From NCBI RefSeq assembly GCF_014193375.1, contig NZ_JACHZF010000004.1, positions 1 to 57,266 of the forward strand: 57,266 bases of DNA. The letters are read 5' to 3'. Under the pieces are notes generated by a model. It saw only the letters and a list, made by a program, of their open reading frames with translations. It did not search any database and was not told the DNA's origin. Origin of the DNA: Halomonas campaniensis (GTDB lineage: Bacteria; Pseudomonadota; Gammaproteobacteria; Pseudomonadales; Halomonadaceae). This document shows positions 34,297 to 41,895 of this stretch, piece after piece; position 1 is the first letter of the stretch; every line of letters starts with the position of its first letter. The position numbers and the translations under genes were made by a program.

Positions 34297-35526
34297 TCAG
34301 CGCTCCAGCCCCATGGCCCGGCGGGCCAGCCCGCGCCGCAGCGGGCCGGCCAGGTTCAGGCCGACCAGCCCCGCGGCCCGGGCATGGGAGAGCAGCGCGC
34401 TGTCGATGCCGAACAGCCGGATCAGGCCGTCACTGAAGCGGATCACGCTGTCGCGATCCCCCCACCGCCGCGCCTCGAAGGCCTCCAGCACCTCGACGCT
34501 GCCGGGCGCATCGCCCTCGGCCTGCCCCGCCTCGATGGCCGCCACCAGGTCCATGACGCCACGCAGGGCCAGGTTGAAGCCCTGGCCGGCCACCGGATGC
34601 AGGGCATGGGCCGCATTGCCCAGCACGGCGAGCCCCGGGCGCACCGTCTCCCGCGCGGTGACCAGCGACAGGGGATAGGCATGGCGGGTCCCCACGCGAC
34701 GGAAGCGGCCGGCGCGGTCGCCGAAGGCGCGCTGCAGCTCGGCCAGGAAGTCCCCCTCGGAGAGCGCCAGCCGCCGGGGCTCCTGCCCGGCGGCATGGGT
34801 CCAGACCAGCTCCATGGCCTGGCCCCGCAGCGGCAGCAGCGCGATCGGGCCCTCGGGCGTGAAGCGCTCCCAGGCCATGCCGCGGTGCGGCTCGCTCATC
34901 TCGACGCTGGCGATCAGCGCGACCTGGTCGTAGGGCCGGGCATCGCTCTCGATGCCCAGCTGCTCCTTGAGGCCGGAGCGGCCGCCATCGGCTAGCACCG
35001 TCAGCCCGGCATGGAGGCGGCCGCCGTCGGAGAGCCGCAGCCGGTATCCCGCGTCGCTCGGCCGGATCGACTCGACCCGGGCCGGGCAGTGCCACGCCAG
35101 CGGCACCTCGGCCAGCCGACGGTGCAGCACCCGACCCATCCAGGCGTTGGGAATCACGTGGCCCAGTGCCTCGACGCCCAGGTCATCGCTGCGCAGCCGG
35201 GTCGCGCCGAAGCGACCCTGCTCGCTGACATGGATCTGGCGGATCGCGGCGGCCTGCTCGGCCATGGCCGGCCACAGTCCCATCGCCGCGAAGTGCAGGG
35301 CCGAGCCGCGGGCGATGGCGCTGGCCCGGGCATCGAAGCTGGGCTGCCAGGGCACCGCCACCTGGTCGAGCAGCGGAGCGGCCTCGATCACCGCCACCGA
35401 GAGGCCCGATCGCTCGATCAACGGCACCAGGGCACAGCCCAGGCTGGCCCCCACCAGGCCGCCGCCGATGATGGCAATGTCCACCTGCCGCTCTTCTGTC
35501 TCATGGGCCGCCTGGGCTCTGGTCAT
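34297..35526 (-). CDS. ubiH: UbiH-like 2-polyprenyl-6-methoxyphenol hydroxylase
   Basis: The product is 409 residues. FAD motif IIGGGLVGASLG; the GD signature reads GNAAHALHPVAGQGFNLAL, with Asn in place of Asp, as in E. coli UbiH (GNAAQTLHP...). This separates it from the neighbouring UbiI. It hydroxylates C1 of the ubiquinone precursor. It stands 73 bp before ubiI and after pepP. GGGAGG is 12 bases before ATG, rather far, so the exact start is slightly open. A palindrome-rich AT patch lies directly upstream. Confidence 0.9.
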   Translation of the reverse strand: MTRAQAAHETEERQVDIAIIGGGLVGASLGCALVPLIERSGLSVAVIEAAPLLDQVAVPWQPSFDARASAIARGSALHFAAMGLWPAMAEQAAAIRQIHVSEQGRFGATRLRSDDLGVEALGHVIPNAWMGRVLHRRLAEVPLAWHCPARVESIRPSDAGYRLRLSDGGRLHAGLTVLADGGRSGLKEQLGIESDARPYDQVALIASVEMSEPHRGMAWERFTPEGPIALLPLRGQAMELVWTHAAGQEPRRLALSEGDFLAELQRAFGDRAGRFRRVGTRHAYPLSLVTARETVRPGLAVLGNAAHALHPVAGQGFNLALRGVMDLVAAIEAGQAEGDAPGSVEVLEAFEARRWGDRDSVIRFSDGLIRLFGIDSALLSHARAAGLVGLNLAGPLRRGLARRAMGLER

Positions 35527-35549
35527 GGCGTACCGCGCCTCCCGATATC

Positions 35550-35570
35550 GTAACGTACATTACATAATGT
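35550..35570. promoter_or_regulatory. Overlapping AT-rich palindromes upstream of ubiH
   Basis: ACATTA-CA-TAATGT (35557-35570) overlaps the near-palindrome GTAACGTACATTAC (35550-35563) in the short pepP-ubiH gap. On the reverse strand ATGACA and GATATC flank it with 18 bp between, so it would fill a promoter spacer. It may be an operator that gives ubiH-ubiI separate control. Confidence 0.4.
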
Positions 35571-35594
35571 CATGCTCGAGACCTCCCGGGGTGA

Positions 35595-36932
35595 TCACGC
35601 CTTGCGCATCAGGGCCTCGATCTCATCCACCCGCTTGGGCACCCCGGCGGTCAGCACCTCGTGGCCGTCGGCCGTGACCGCCACGTCGTCCTCGATGCGG
35701 ATCCCGATGCCGCGAAAGGCCTCGGGAATATCGTCCTCGGCGGGCACGTAGAGGCCCGGCTCCACGGTCAGCACCATGCCCGGCACCAGGGGTCGCGGCT
35801 CGCCGTCGCGGCGGTAGCCGCCCACGTCGTGCACGTCGAGCCCCAGCCAGTGGGAGGTGGAGTGGAGGTAGAAGCGCCGGTAGCTCTCGTCGTCGATCCG
35901 CGCCTGCACCTCCCCCTCGAGCAGGCCCAGCCCGATCAGCCCCTCGGTGAGGCCACGCACCACGCCCTCGTGGACCGCGGCCAGGGTGACGCCGGGCCGC
36001 ACGGCGGCCACGGCACGCTCCTGAACCGCCAGCACGACCTCGTAGAGCGCCCGCTGGGCATCGCTGAAGCGGCCGGAGACGGGGAAGGTGCGGGTGATGT
36101 CGCCGGCGTAGAGGTCGAACTCGGCGCCGGCGTCGATCAGCACCAGCTCGCCGTCGCCCAGCGCGTCGCGATTCTCGATGTAGTGCAGCACGCAGGCATT
36201 GGCGCCGCTGCCGACGATGCTCGCGTAGGCCGGGCCGCTGCCGCCCTGCCAGCGGAACTCGTGCTCCAGCTCCGCCTGCAGCTGGTACTCGGCGAGGCCC
36301 GGACGCGCCGTGTGCATGGCCCGCCGGTGGGCCCGGGCGGAGATCTCGGCGGCGTGGCGCAGCAGCGCCAGCTCCGCCTCGCTCTTGATCAGCCGCGCCT
36401 CGTGGAGCAGCGGTGACACGTCGGCCAGCGCCTCGGGAGGGCGCGCCCCGTGGCGCACCCGCGCCGCCAGCTCGCTGCGCACCTCGTCGGCCAGGGCCAT
36501 GGCCTCGCCGTCGGCCAGCGGCAGGAAGAGGGTCCGGCGACCGTCGAGCAGCGCCGCGAGGCGCTCGTCCCGCTCGGCATTCTCGAAGGCCTGGTCCACG
36601 CCATGTTCGCGCACCGCGCCGTCGGCCCCCAGGCGGATGCCGGTCCAGGCCTCCATCAGCGGGTTGCGGTCCTGGCAGAAGAGCACGCTCTCGCCCTCCT
36701 CGCGGCCCGGCAGCAGCAGCAGCAGGGCGTCCGGCTCGGGAAAGCCGGTCAGGTAGTGGAAGTCGCTGTCCTGCCGGAAGGGGTACTCGCTGTCGCGAGA
36801 GCGGGTCACCAGGGAGGCCCCCGGCAGCAGCACCGCGCTGTCGGCGGGCAGGGACGCCATCAGCGAGCGGCGCCGGGCTCGGAACTCGTCGAGGGTGATC
36901 GGGGCGGGGCGGGGCAGGATCTCGGGCAGCAT
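35595..36932 (-). CDS. pepP: Xaa-Pro aminopeptidase P
   Basis: The product is 445 residues: an N-terminal creatinase-like domain and a C-terminal pita-bread fold. The two-metal ligands appear as D in LIDAGAEFD, D in YAGDITRTF, H in the HSTSHWLGLDVHD region, E in TVEPGLY and E in GIRIEDD. It removes N-terminal residues preceding proline. The order UPF0149-pepP-ubiH-ubiI is that of E. coli ygfB-pepP-ubiH-ubiI. Confidence 0.94.
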   Translation of the reverse strand: MLPEILPRPAPITLDEFRARRRSLMASLPADSAVLLPGASLVTRSRDSEYPFRQDSDFHYLTGFPEPDALLLLLPGREEGESVLFCQDRNPLMEAWTGIRLGADGAVREHGVDQAFENAERDERLAALLDGRRTLFLPLADGEAMALADEVRSELAARVRHGARPPEALADVSPLLHEARLIKSEAELALLRHAAEISARAHRRAMHTARPGLAEYQLQAELEHEFRWQGGSGPAYASIVGSGANACVLHYIENRDALGDGELVLIDAGAEFDLYAGDITRTFPVSGRFSDAQRALYEVVLAVQERAVAAVRPGVTLAAVHEGVVRGLTEGLIGLGLLEGEVQARIDDESYRRFYLHSTSHWLGLDVHDVGGYRRDGEPRPLVPGMVLTVEPGLYVPAEDDIPEAFRGIGIRIEDDVAVTADGHEVLTAGVPKRVDEIEALMRKA

Positions 36933-36979
36933 CGCGGCTCCTGTCGGTATCGGGATCAGTATAGGGGCAGTGGGCGCCC

Positions 36980-37558
36980 TCAGTGGCGGGTCGGGGCCTC
37001 GGCGCTCTCGACCTGGGGCTTGCCGGGGTGCTGCTCGGTGTAGAGCAGCATGGCGGCCATGCGCACATGCTCGGTCAGGGCGAAGAGGTCACCCTCGTTC
37101 TCGGGGCTCTCCTCCAGGTCGGTTTCCATCCCGGCGAGCCCCGCGAGGTCCTCCAGCGCCTCGCGCAGCGCCGACGACCAGCCCTGGCGCGGGGCGTCAC
37201 CGGCGTCCTCCACGACCTCCAGGAAGCCCAGCGTCCACTCCTTGAGCGCCTGGGCGCGCTCGGCCAGGGAGAAGAGGTCGTCGGGCAGCAGCGGCTCGTA
37301 GCCGAGCTCCGCCGCGGAGAGGGCCTCCAGGGTCTGGCGCCGCCAGGCCAGGAAGCGCTCGGCGCTCGGCTCATCGCGCGGCTGCTCGACCCCGAGGGTC
37401 AGGCAGACCTGCTCCAGCCAGGCGTCGGGGGGCAGGTCATTCAGCGCCAGCCCCGCGCAGAGCCGGCCGTCGAGGAAGGCCGGCGACTGCATGCTGCCAT
37501 GCAGCAGGAAGAGGTCGGCGATGGTCGAGAAGTCCTGGCGTTCGTTGATCAGTGACAT
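36980..37558 (-). CDS. UPF0149 (YgfB-like) family protein
   Basis: The product is 192 residues from ATG 37558. The family features are LFLLHGSMQSPAFLDGRLCAG, WTLGFLEVVEDAG and the end HVRMAAMLLYTEQHPG. It is rich in Asp and Glu. YgfB proteins are helical; in P. aeruginosa YgfB influences ampDh3 expression and beta-lactam tolerance. It leads the pepP unit and is divergent from zapA. Confidence 0.9.
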   Translation of the reverse strand: MSLINERQDFSTIADLFLLHGSMQSPAFLDGRLCAGLALNDLPPDAWLEQVCLTLGVEQPRDEPSAERFLAWRRQTLEALSAAELGYEPLLPDDLFSLAERAQALKEWTLGFLEVVEDAGDAPRQGWSSALREALEDLAGLAGMETDLEESPENEGDLFALTEHVRMAAMLLYTEQHPGKPQVESAEAPTRH

Positions 37559-37623
37559 GGGGAATCCGTACTGGCGTCGTGCATGGGGAGAGCCGCGGGG
37601 GGATGTACCGGGCCGAGCCCGCG

Positions 37624-37653
37624 TTGACCGCCCGAGAAGGGCTCTCTTATAGT
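37624..37653 (+). promoter_or_regulatory. Predicted zapA promoter
   Basis: TTGACC (37624-37629) and TATAGT (37648-37653) are 18 bp apart. Transcription would start near 37660, about 90 bases before zapA. This is one of the best promoter matches in the window. Confidence 0.6.
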
Positions 37654-37749
37654 GGGGTGCGAATCGATTCTCCCCATGGATGTTAACGCATCGGACCCCC
37701 GGGACGCGCGGCCATTGCCCCGCCCGCCGGGCCGAGCCGGAGCCCCCCA

Positions 37750-38049
37750 ATGACCGATGCCACGCGGCCGACCACCGACATCACCCTGCTGGGACGCAGC
37801 TACGTCATTGCCTGCCCGCCCGACGAACAGGAGAAACTGGAGCGGGCCGCCCGCTACCTGGACCGCGCCATGAGCGGCATCCACGCCCAGAACAACCTGC
37901 TGGGCACCGAGCGGATCGCCATCATGGCGGCCCTCAACATCGCCCACGAGCTGCTCGAGACCCTGGATACCCAGCGTGCCGGCGAACAGAGCCTGGATGC
38001 GCTCAGCGCCCGCCTCGAGCAGGCCCTAGCCGATACGCCACGCCGCTGA
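37750..38049 (+). CDS. zapA: Cell-division protein ZapA
   Basis: The product is 99 residues. The N-terminal globular part (ITLLGRSYVIACPPDEQEKL) precedes a coiled coil (AIMAALNIAHELLE onward). ZapA dimers and tetramers bundle FtsZ filaments at the Z-ring. Located divergent from the UPF0149 gene and upstream of 6S RNA, as in E. coli. Confidence 0.93.
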   Translation: MTDATRPTTDITLLGRSYVIACPPDEQEKLERAARYLDRAMSGIHAQNNLLGTERIAIMAALNIAHELLETLDTQRAGEQSLDALSARLEQALADTPRR

Positions 38050-38065
38050 TCGCCGCCGGATTCCG

Positions 38066-38095
38066 TTGGCCGGCCCATCCCGGCTCTGGTACGAT
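38066..38095 (+). promoter_or_regulatory. Predicted 6S RNA promoter
   Basis: TTGGCC (38066-38071) and TACGAT (38090-38095), 18 bp apart, place transcription start at about 38102, exactly where the closing stem of 6S RNA begins. Confidence 0.55.
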
Positions 38096-38101
38096 GAAAT
38101 C

Positions 38102-38283
38102 GTTCCCTGGGGTGTTTGCCAGTCGTTATCGTCCCTCGAGCCTATGCGCAGTACCCAGGGGGCCACATGCTAGCCGGACCCGTGTGCATGTCCGCGCGTC
38201 GGAAAGCCTGACGGTTCGGCTGCGGCCACCCACCTTGAACCACTGGGTTCAAGGGCCAGAACGACAGCGGCACTCTGGGGAAC
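38102..38283 (+). ncRNA. ssrS: 6S RNA
   Basis: The interval between zapA and the cyclo-ligase gene, the normal locus, folds as 6S RNA. The closing stem pairs GTTCCCTGGGGTG (38102-38114) with CACTCTGGGGAAC (38271-38283), allowing G-U pairs. Near the 3' side the family hallmark CACCTTGAACC...GGGTTCAAGG forms a short hairpin, as in E. coli. The length of about 182 bases is typical. 6S RNA mimics an open promoter and binds sigma-70 RNA polymerase in stationary phase. The exact ends are estimated. Confidence 0.92.
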
Positions 38284-38293
38284 CTCGTCTGCC

Positions 38294-38950
38294 ATGACCC
38301 ACCTCATGACGACACCTGCCGCACCCCTCTCCCTCGACGCCTTCGATGGGTCACGCCAGGCCCTGCGCCGTGCACTCCGCCATCGACGCCGCCGCCTGAC
38401 GCGCGAGCAGCGCCGGCTGGCCAGCGTGCGACTGTGTCGCCGGCTGAGGCGCCTGCCGGAAGTCCAGCGCGCCCGGCGCGTCGCCCTCTACCTGCCCAAC
38501 GACGGCGAGATCGACCCCACGCCACTGATCGACTGGCTGGAGCGACGCCGCGCCCGTGTCTACCTCCCGGTGCTCCGCCCGCTCTCGCGCAACCATCTGT
38601 GGTTCGTGCACTACCACGCCGGCACCCCCATGGTGACCAACCGCTTCGGCATCCCCGAGCCCCAGGCCCGCCATGGCGCCCATCGCGCCAGGCGCCTGCC
38701 CGCCTGGGCCCTGGACCTGATCCTGCTGCCGCTGGTGGGATTCGACGATGCCGGCCAGCGGATGGGCATGGGCGGCGGCTTCTACGACCGCACCCTGGCC
38801 TTCACCCGCCGGCCGGGCCCCCGGCCACGCCTGATCGGCCTGGCCCACGACTGCCAGCGGGTCGAGCGCCTGCCGGTGGCTCCCTGGGACGTGCCGCTGG
38901 ATCTCATCGCCAGCGATGCCCGGGTGGTTCGCCCCCGAGCCAGGCGGTGA
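38294..38950 (+). CDS. 5-formyltetrahydrofolate cyclo-ligase
   Basis: The product is 218 residues (214 if the second ATG at 38306 is used). It converts 5-formyl-THF to 5,10-methenyl-THF with ATP. The C-terminal signature LDLILLPLVGFDDAGQRMGM followed by GGGFYDRTLAF is clear. The N-terminal part is strongly Arg-rich. It follows 6S RNA by about 10 bases and is probably cotranscribed with it, as E. coli ygfA is with ssrS. Expression may then depend on RNA processing. Confidence 0.92.
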   Translation: MTHLMTTPAAPLSLDAFDGSRQALRRALRHRRRRLTREQRRLASVRLCRRLRRLPEVQRARRVALYLPNDGEIDPTPLIDWLERRRARVYLPVLRPLSRNHLWFVHYHAGTPMVTNRFGIPEPQARHGAHRARRLPAWALDLILLPLVGFDDAGQRMGMGGGFYDRTLAFTRRPGPRPRLIGLAHDCQRVERLPVAPWDVPLDLIASDARVVRPRARR

Positions 38951-38960
38951 CCCCAACGAC

Positions 38961-38993
38961 GCGGGGGCCGATGCCGGTGGCATCGGCCCCCGC
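38961..38993 (+). terminator. Hairpin after the cyclo-ligase gene
   Basis: A perfect 15-bp stem (arm GCGGGGGCCGATGCC) with a 3-base loop lies 10 bases after the stop. No T-run follows. It may stop this transcript and also that of the small gene converging on it. Confidence 0.6.
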
Positions 38994-39034
38994 GGGGCGT
39001 GCTCTGGTCATGGCGCTGCCGGCCGGATTCGGGC

Positions 39035-39130
39035 TCAGTTGCCCACCAGCGCCTGGGCATAACCGGTCGCCACGACGCCAATGCCGAATACCAGCACCAG
39101 TGCCATGACCAGATCGGGCTTGCGCTTCAT
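39035..39130 (-). CDS. Small single-helix membrane protein (31 residues)
   Basis: A short frame runs from ATG 39130 to TGA 39035. A TGGAGTC ribosome site is 7 bases upstream. The peptide begins with the basic stretch MKRKPDLV and continues as a hydrophobic helix (MALVLVFGIGVVATGYAQAL), ending VGN. The basic start followed by one helix predicts an inner-membrane protein with the N-terminus inside. It has its own promoter with near-consensus boxes at 39198-39227. I do not know its function. Similar short MKRK-D-LV peptides may occur in relatives but I cannot check. Confidence 0.65.
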   Translation of the reverse strand: MKRKPDLVMALVLVFGIGVVATGYAQALVGN

Positions 39131-39197
39131 CGTCGACTCCAGGAGGGAAGGGTTACCACATGCCACCCACGCCCGAGGGGGGAGCGGCGTCGCAACG

Positions 39198-39227
39198 ACT
39201 ATAGGGCCAGTCCCCCGGGTATGACAA
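39198..39227 (-). promoter_or_regulatory. Predicted promoter of the 31-residue membrane protein gene
   Basis: On the reverse strand, TTGTCA (39227-39222) and TATAGT (39203-39198) are 18 bp apart. The start would lie near 39191, leaving a leader of about 60 bases before the start codon. It lies downstream of ilvA on the same strand. Confidence 0.55.
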
Positions 39228-39319
39228 CTGCCGTTTCAACGGTGTTACATATCTAAACACACGGTTGGTCGGGGCTGCGGCGCGAGTCAGCGCTCACCTC
39301 GCCGCCATCGGCAGCGCGC

Positions 39320-40834
39320 TCAGGCCATGAACAGGCGATAGGCGGCGTTGTCGCTCTCCTTCCAGTAGCGATAGCCGATCTCGTCGAAGTGCTCCTCGAC
39401 GTGGGAGCGGTCGCCGTTGGGGATCTGCATGCCCACCAGCACGCGGCCATAGGCGGCCCCGTGGTTACGGTAGTGGAACAGCGAGATGTTCCAGTCGTGG
39501 GGCAGGTGGGTGAGGAAGTTCATCAGCGCCCCGGGGCGTTCGGGAAACTCGAAGCGGTAGACCTCCTCGTCGAACTGCTCCTTCGGGCGGCCGCCGCCCA
39601 GGTGGCGGATGTGCAGCTTGGCCAGTTCGTTGTCGGTGAGGTCCTCCACCGGGTAGCCCGCCTCGCGCAGCCGGTCGATCACCGCCTGGCGGTCCTCGCC
39701 GCCGGGCTTGACCTGGACGCCGACGAAGATATGGGCGCTTTCGGGGTCCGCATAGCGGTAGTTGAACTCGGTCACCATGCGCTTGCCGATGGTCCGGCAG
39801 AACTTCTTGAAACTGCCCGGCTGCTCCGGGATGGTCACCGCCAGGATCGCCTCGCGCTGCTCGCCCAGTTCGGTGCGCTCGGCGATGTGCTGCAGGCGGT
39901 CGAAGTTGGTGTTGGCTCCGGAGTTGATGCACAGCAGGGTCTGCCCCTCGGCGCCGGTCTGCTGGATGTACTTCTTGAGGCCCGCCAGGGACAGGGCACC
40001 GGAGGTCTCGGCGACCGCGCGGGTATCCTCGAAGATGTCCTTCACCGCGGCGCACATCTCGTCGGTATTGACGGTGATGACGTCGTCGATCAGGTCGCGG
40101 ACGATGGAGAAGGGCACCTTGCCGATCTGGGCCACGGCGACCCCCTCGGCGAAGACCCCCACCTGGTCGAGGGTGACCCGCTTGCCAGCCGCCATGGCGG
40201 CCTTGAGGCAGGCACTGTCCTCGGACTCGACGCCGATCACCTTGATGTCCGGACGCAGGTACTTGACGTAGGCGGCCACGCCGGCGATCAGGCCGCCGCC
40301 GCCCACCGGCACGAAGATGGCATCCAGCGGGCCGGCGTGCTGGCGCAGGATCTCCACGGCCACGGTGCCCTGGCCGGCAATCACGTCGATGTCGTCGAAG
40401 GGCGGGATATAGGTGTAGCCATGCTCCTTGATCAGCTCCTGGGCATGCTCGGCGGCCGCAGCGAAGGCGTCCCCCTTGAGCACCACCTTGGCCCCGCGGG
40501 CGCGCACCGCCTGGACCTTGATCTCCGGCGTGATACGCGGCATCACGATCACCGCCTTGACGCCCATCAGCTTGGCCGCCATCGCCAGGCCCTGGGCATG
40601 GTTGCCGGCGGATGCCGCGATCACGCCCCTGGCCTTCTGCTCCTCGCTGAGCTGGGCCATCTTGTTGTAGGCCCCGCGAATCTTGAAGGAGTAGACCGGC
40701 TGCAGGTCCTCGCGCTTGATCAGGATGGTGTTGTGGAAGCGGCGGGAAAGGAAGGGGGCCGGGGAGATCGGCGTTTCCCGGGCGGCTTCGTAGACCCGGG
40801 CCTGGAGAATCTTCTTGACGGTAGCTTCGAGCAT
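39320..40834 (-). CDS. ilvA: Threonine ammonia-lyase, biosynthetic (IlvA)
   Basis: The product is 504 residues from ATG 40834, the usual size. It deaminates threonine to 2-oxobutanoate for isoleucine. The PLP lysine is K51 in YSFKIRGAYNK; the phosphate-binding loop is PVGGGGLIAG; catalytic-domain motif ASAGNHAQGLA. Two ACT-like regulatory domains follow about residue 325 (ILAVTIPEQPGSFKKF and YRFEFPERPGALMNFL), which give isoleucine feedback. A 349-bp gap with a repeat separates it from divergent rpiA; the two genes are divergent neighbours in many gammaproteobacteria. Confidence 0.96.
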   Translation of the reverse strand: MLEATVKKILQARVYEAARETPISPAPFLSRRFHNTILIKREDLQPVYSFKIRGAYNKMAQLSEEQKARGVIAASAGNHAQGLAMAAKLMGVKAVIVMPRITPEIKVQAVRARGAKVVLKGDAFAAAAEHAQELIKEHGYTYIPPFDDIDVIAGQGTVAVEILRQHAGPLDAIFVPVGGGGLIAGVAAYVKYLRPDIKVIGVESEDSACLKAAMAAGKRVTLDQVGVFAEGVAVAQIGKVPFSIVRDLIDDVITVNTDEMCAAVKDIFEDTRAVAETSGALSLAGLKKYIQQTGAEGQTLLCINSGANTNFDRLQHIAERTELGEQREAILAVTIPEQPGSFKKFCRTIGKRMVTEFNYRYADPESAHIFVGVQVKPGGEDRQAVIDRLREAGYPVEDLTDNELAKLHIRHLGGGRPKEQFDEEVYRFEFPERPGALMNFLTHLPHDWNISLFHYRNHGAAYGRVLVGMQIPNGDRSHVEEHFDEIGYRYWKESDNAAYRLFMA

Positions 40835-40980
40835 CCTGATATCCCAGAGGCGTGACGCGGGGCGGCAGACGGTTGCTGCACTGCAGAGAACCCCTATTGG
40901 TAGCATCCCGGCCCACATGGCGTCCAGCGGCGCCATGGCAGGCTGGGCTATCGCAATTACCGACAGGGTGATAGCGAAAG

Positions 40981-41086
40981 GCGCCGGGGACAGGTCGGAG
41001 AGGGGGTCCGAGGACCAGGGATGGCCGAGGTAGCCTACAGGGAAGTACTCGTAGCGCCCCATCGAGGGCCTGTCGCCGGAACAGCC
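40981..41086. repeat. Dispersed intergenic repeat, copy 2
   Basis: 106 bp with the same ends as the copy at 1450: it begins gcgccggggacagg and ends ggcctgtcgccggaacagcc. The inside is diverged but shares blocks such as GGGTCCGA and CAGGGA. It sits in the ilvA-rpiA gap, whose ilvA-side 145 bases hold no gene. It ends 21 bases before the rpiA -35 box. Outer ends are imperfect inverted repeats. Confidence 0.65.
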
Positions 41087-41107
41087 TTGAGCGGCACCGC
41101 GCCCTGA

Positions 41108-41136
41108 TCGGCAGGCGGGACTTGCTGCTCTATAAT
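41108..41136 (+). promoter_or_regulatory. Predicted rpiA promoter
   Basis: A perfect TATAAT (41131-41136) is 17 bp from TCGGCA (41108-41113). Transcription would start near 41143, 41 bases before rpiA. Confidence 0.6.
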
Positions 41137-41183
41137 GGCGCCCGACCTGTTGCCCACCCATCCCACCAGCCGGAGAGCGAACC

Positions 41184-41858
41184 ATGACCCAGGACGAACT
41201 GAAGGACGCCGTCGCCGCGGCCGCCATCGACGAGATCACGCCCTGGCTCGAGCGCGATACCGTACTCGGCATCGGCACCGGCTCCACCGCCAACCGGTTC
41301 ATCGACCGGCTCGCCAGGCTGCGTGACGACTTCAAGGGCGCCGTGGCCAGCTCCGAGGCCAGTGCCGAGCGGCTGCGCGGTCACGGCATCGAGGTGTTCG
41401 AGCTCAACAGCGTGGGCACCGTCCCCTTCTACATCGACGGCGCCGACGAAGTGAACGCTCACCTGCACATGATCAAGGGCGGCGGCGCGGCCCTGACCCG
41501 GGAGAAGATCGTCGCCGCCTGCGCCGAGCGTTTCATCTGCATCGCCGACGCCTCCAAGAAGGTCGAGCGGCTGGGTGAGTTCCCGCTCCCGGTGGAGGTG
41601 ATCCCCATGGCGCGCTCCTACGTGGCCCGTGAACTGGTCAGGCTCGGCGCCGACCCGGTCTACCGCGAAGGGGTGGTCACCGACAACGGCAACCAGATCC
41701 TCGACTGCTTCGACTTCATGATCGACGACCCGGTGGCCATGGAAGCCAGGATCAACGCCATCGTCGGCGTGGTCACCAACGGCCTGTTCGCCGCCCGGGG
41801 CGCCGACGTGCTGCTGCTGGGCGCCGAGAGTGGCGTGACACGCCTCATCCCCGCCTGA
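41184..41858 (+). CDS. rpiA: Ribose-5-phosphate isomerase A
   Basis: The product is 224 residues, standard size. It interconverts ribose 5-phosphate and ribulose 5-phosphate. Signatures are [38 protein letters not shown] and the C-terminal [21 protein letters not shown] precedes ATG. It is divergent from ilvA and converges on waaA. Confidence 0.96.
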   Translation: MTQDELKDAVAAAAIDEITPWLERDTVLGIGTGSTANRFIDRLARLRDDFKGAVASSEASAERLRGHGIEVFELNSVGTVPFYIDGADEVNAHLHMIKGGGAALTREKIVAACAERFICIADASKKVERLGEFPLPVEVIPMARSYVARELVRLGADPVYREGVVTDNGNQILDCFDFMIDDPVAMEARINAIVGVVTNGLFAARGADVLLLGAESGVTRLIPA

Positions 41859-41879
41859 CGCCCCAGGGGGGCGCCGCCA

Positions 41880-41895
41880 AAGTGAGCGCTCACTT
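41880..41895. other. 16-bp perfect palindrome between rpiA and waaA stops
   Basis: AAGTGAGCGCTCACTT lies 21 bases after the rpiA stop and includes the waaA stop codon. As RNA it could only form a 6-bp stem with a GCGC loop, so it is a weak terminator at best. A protein-binding site is equally possible. Confidence 0.4.

Noticed and set aside
34297..35526. ubiH with a damaged FAD motif (GNAAH for GDAAH)
   Set aside because: E. coli UbiH also has Asn at this position, so it is a subfamily trait and not a defect.
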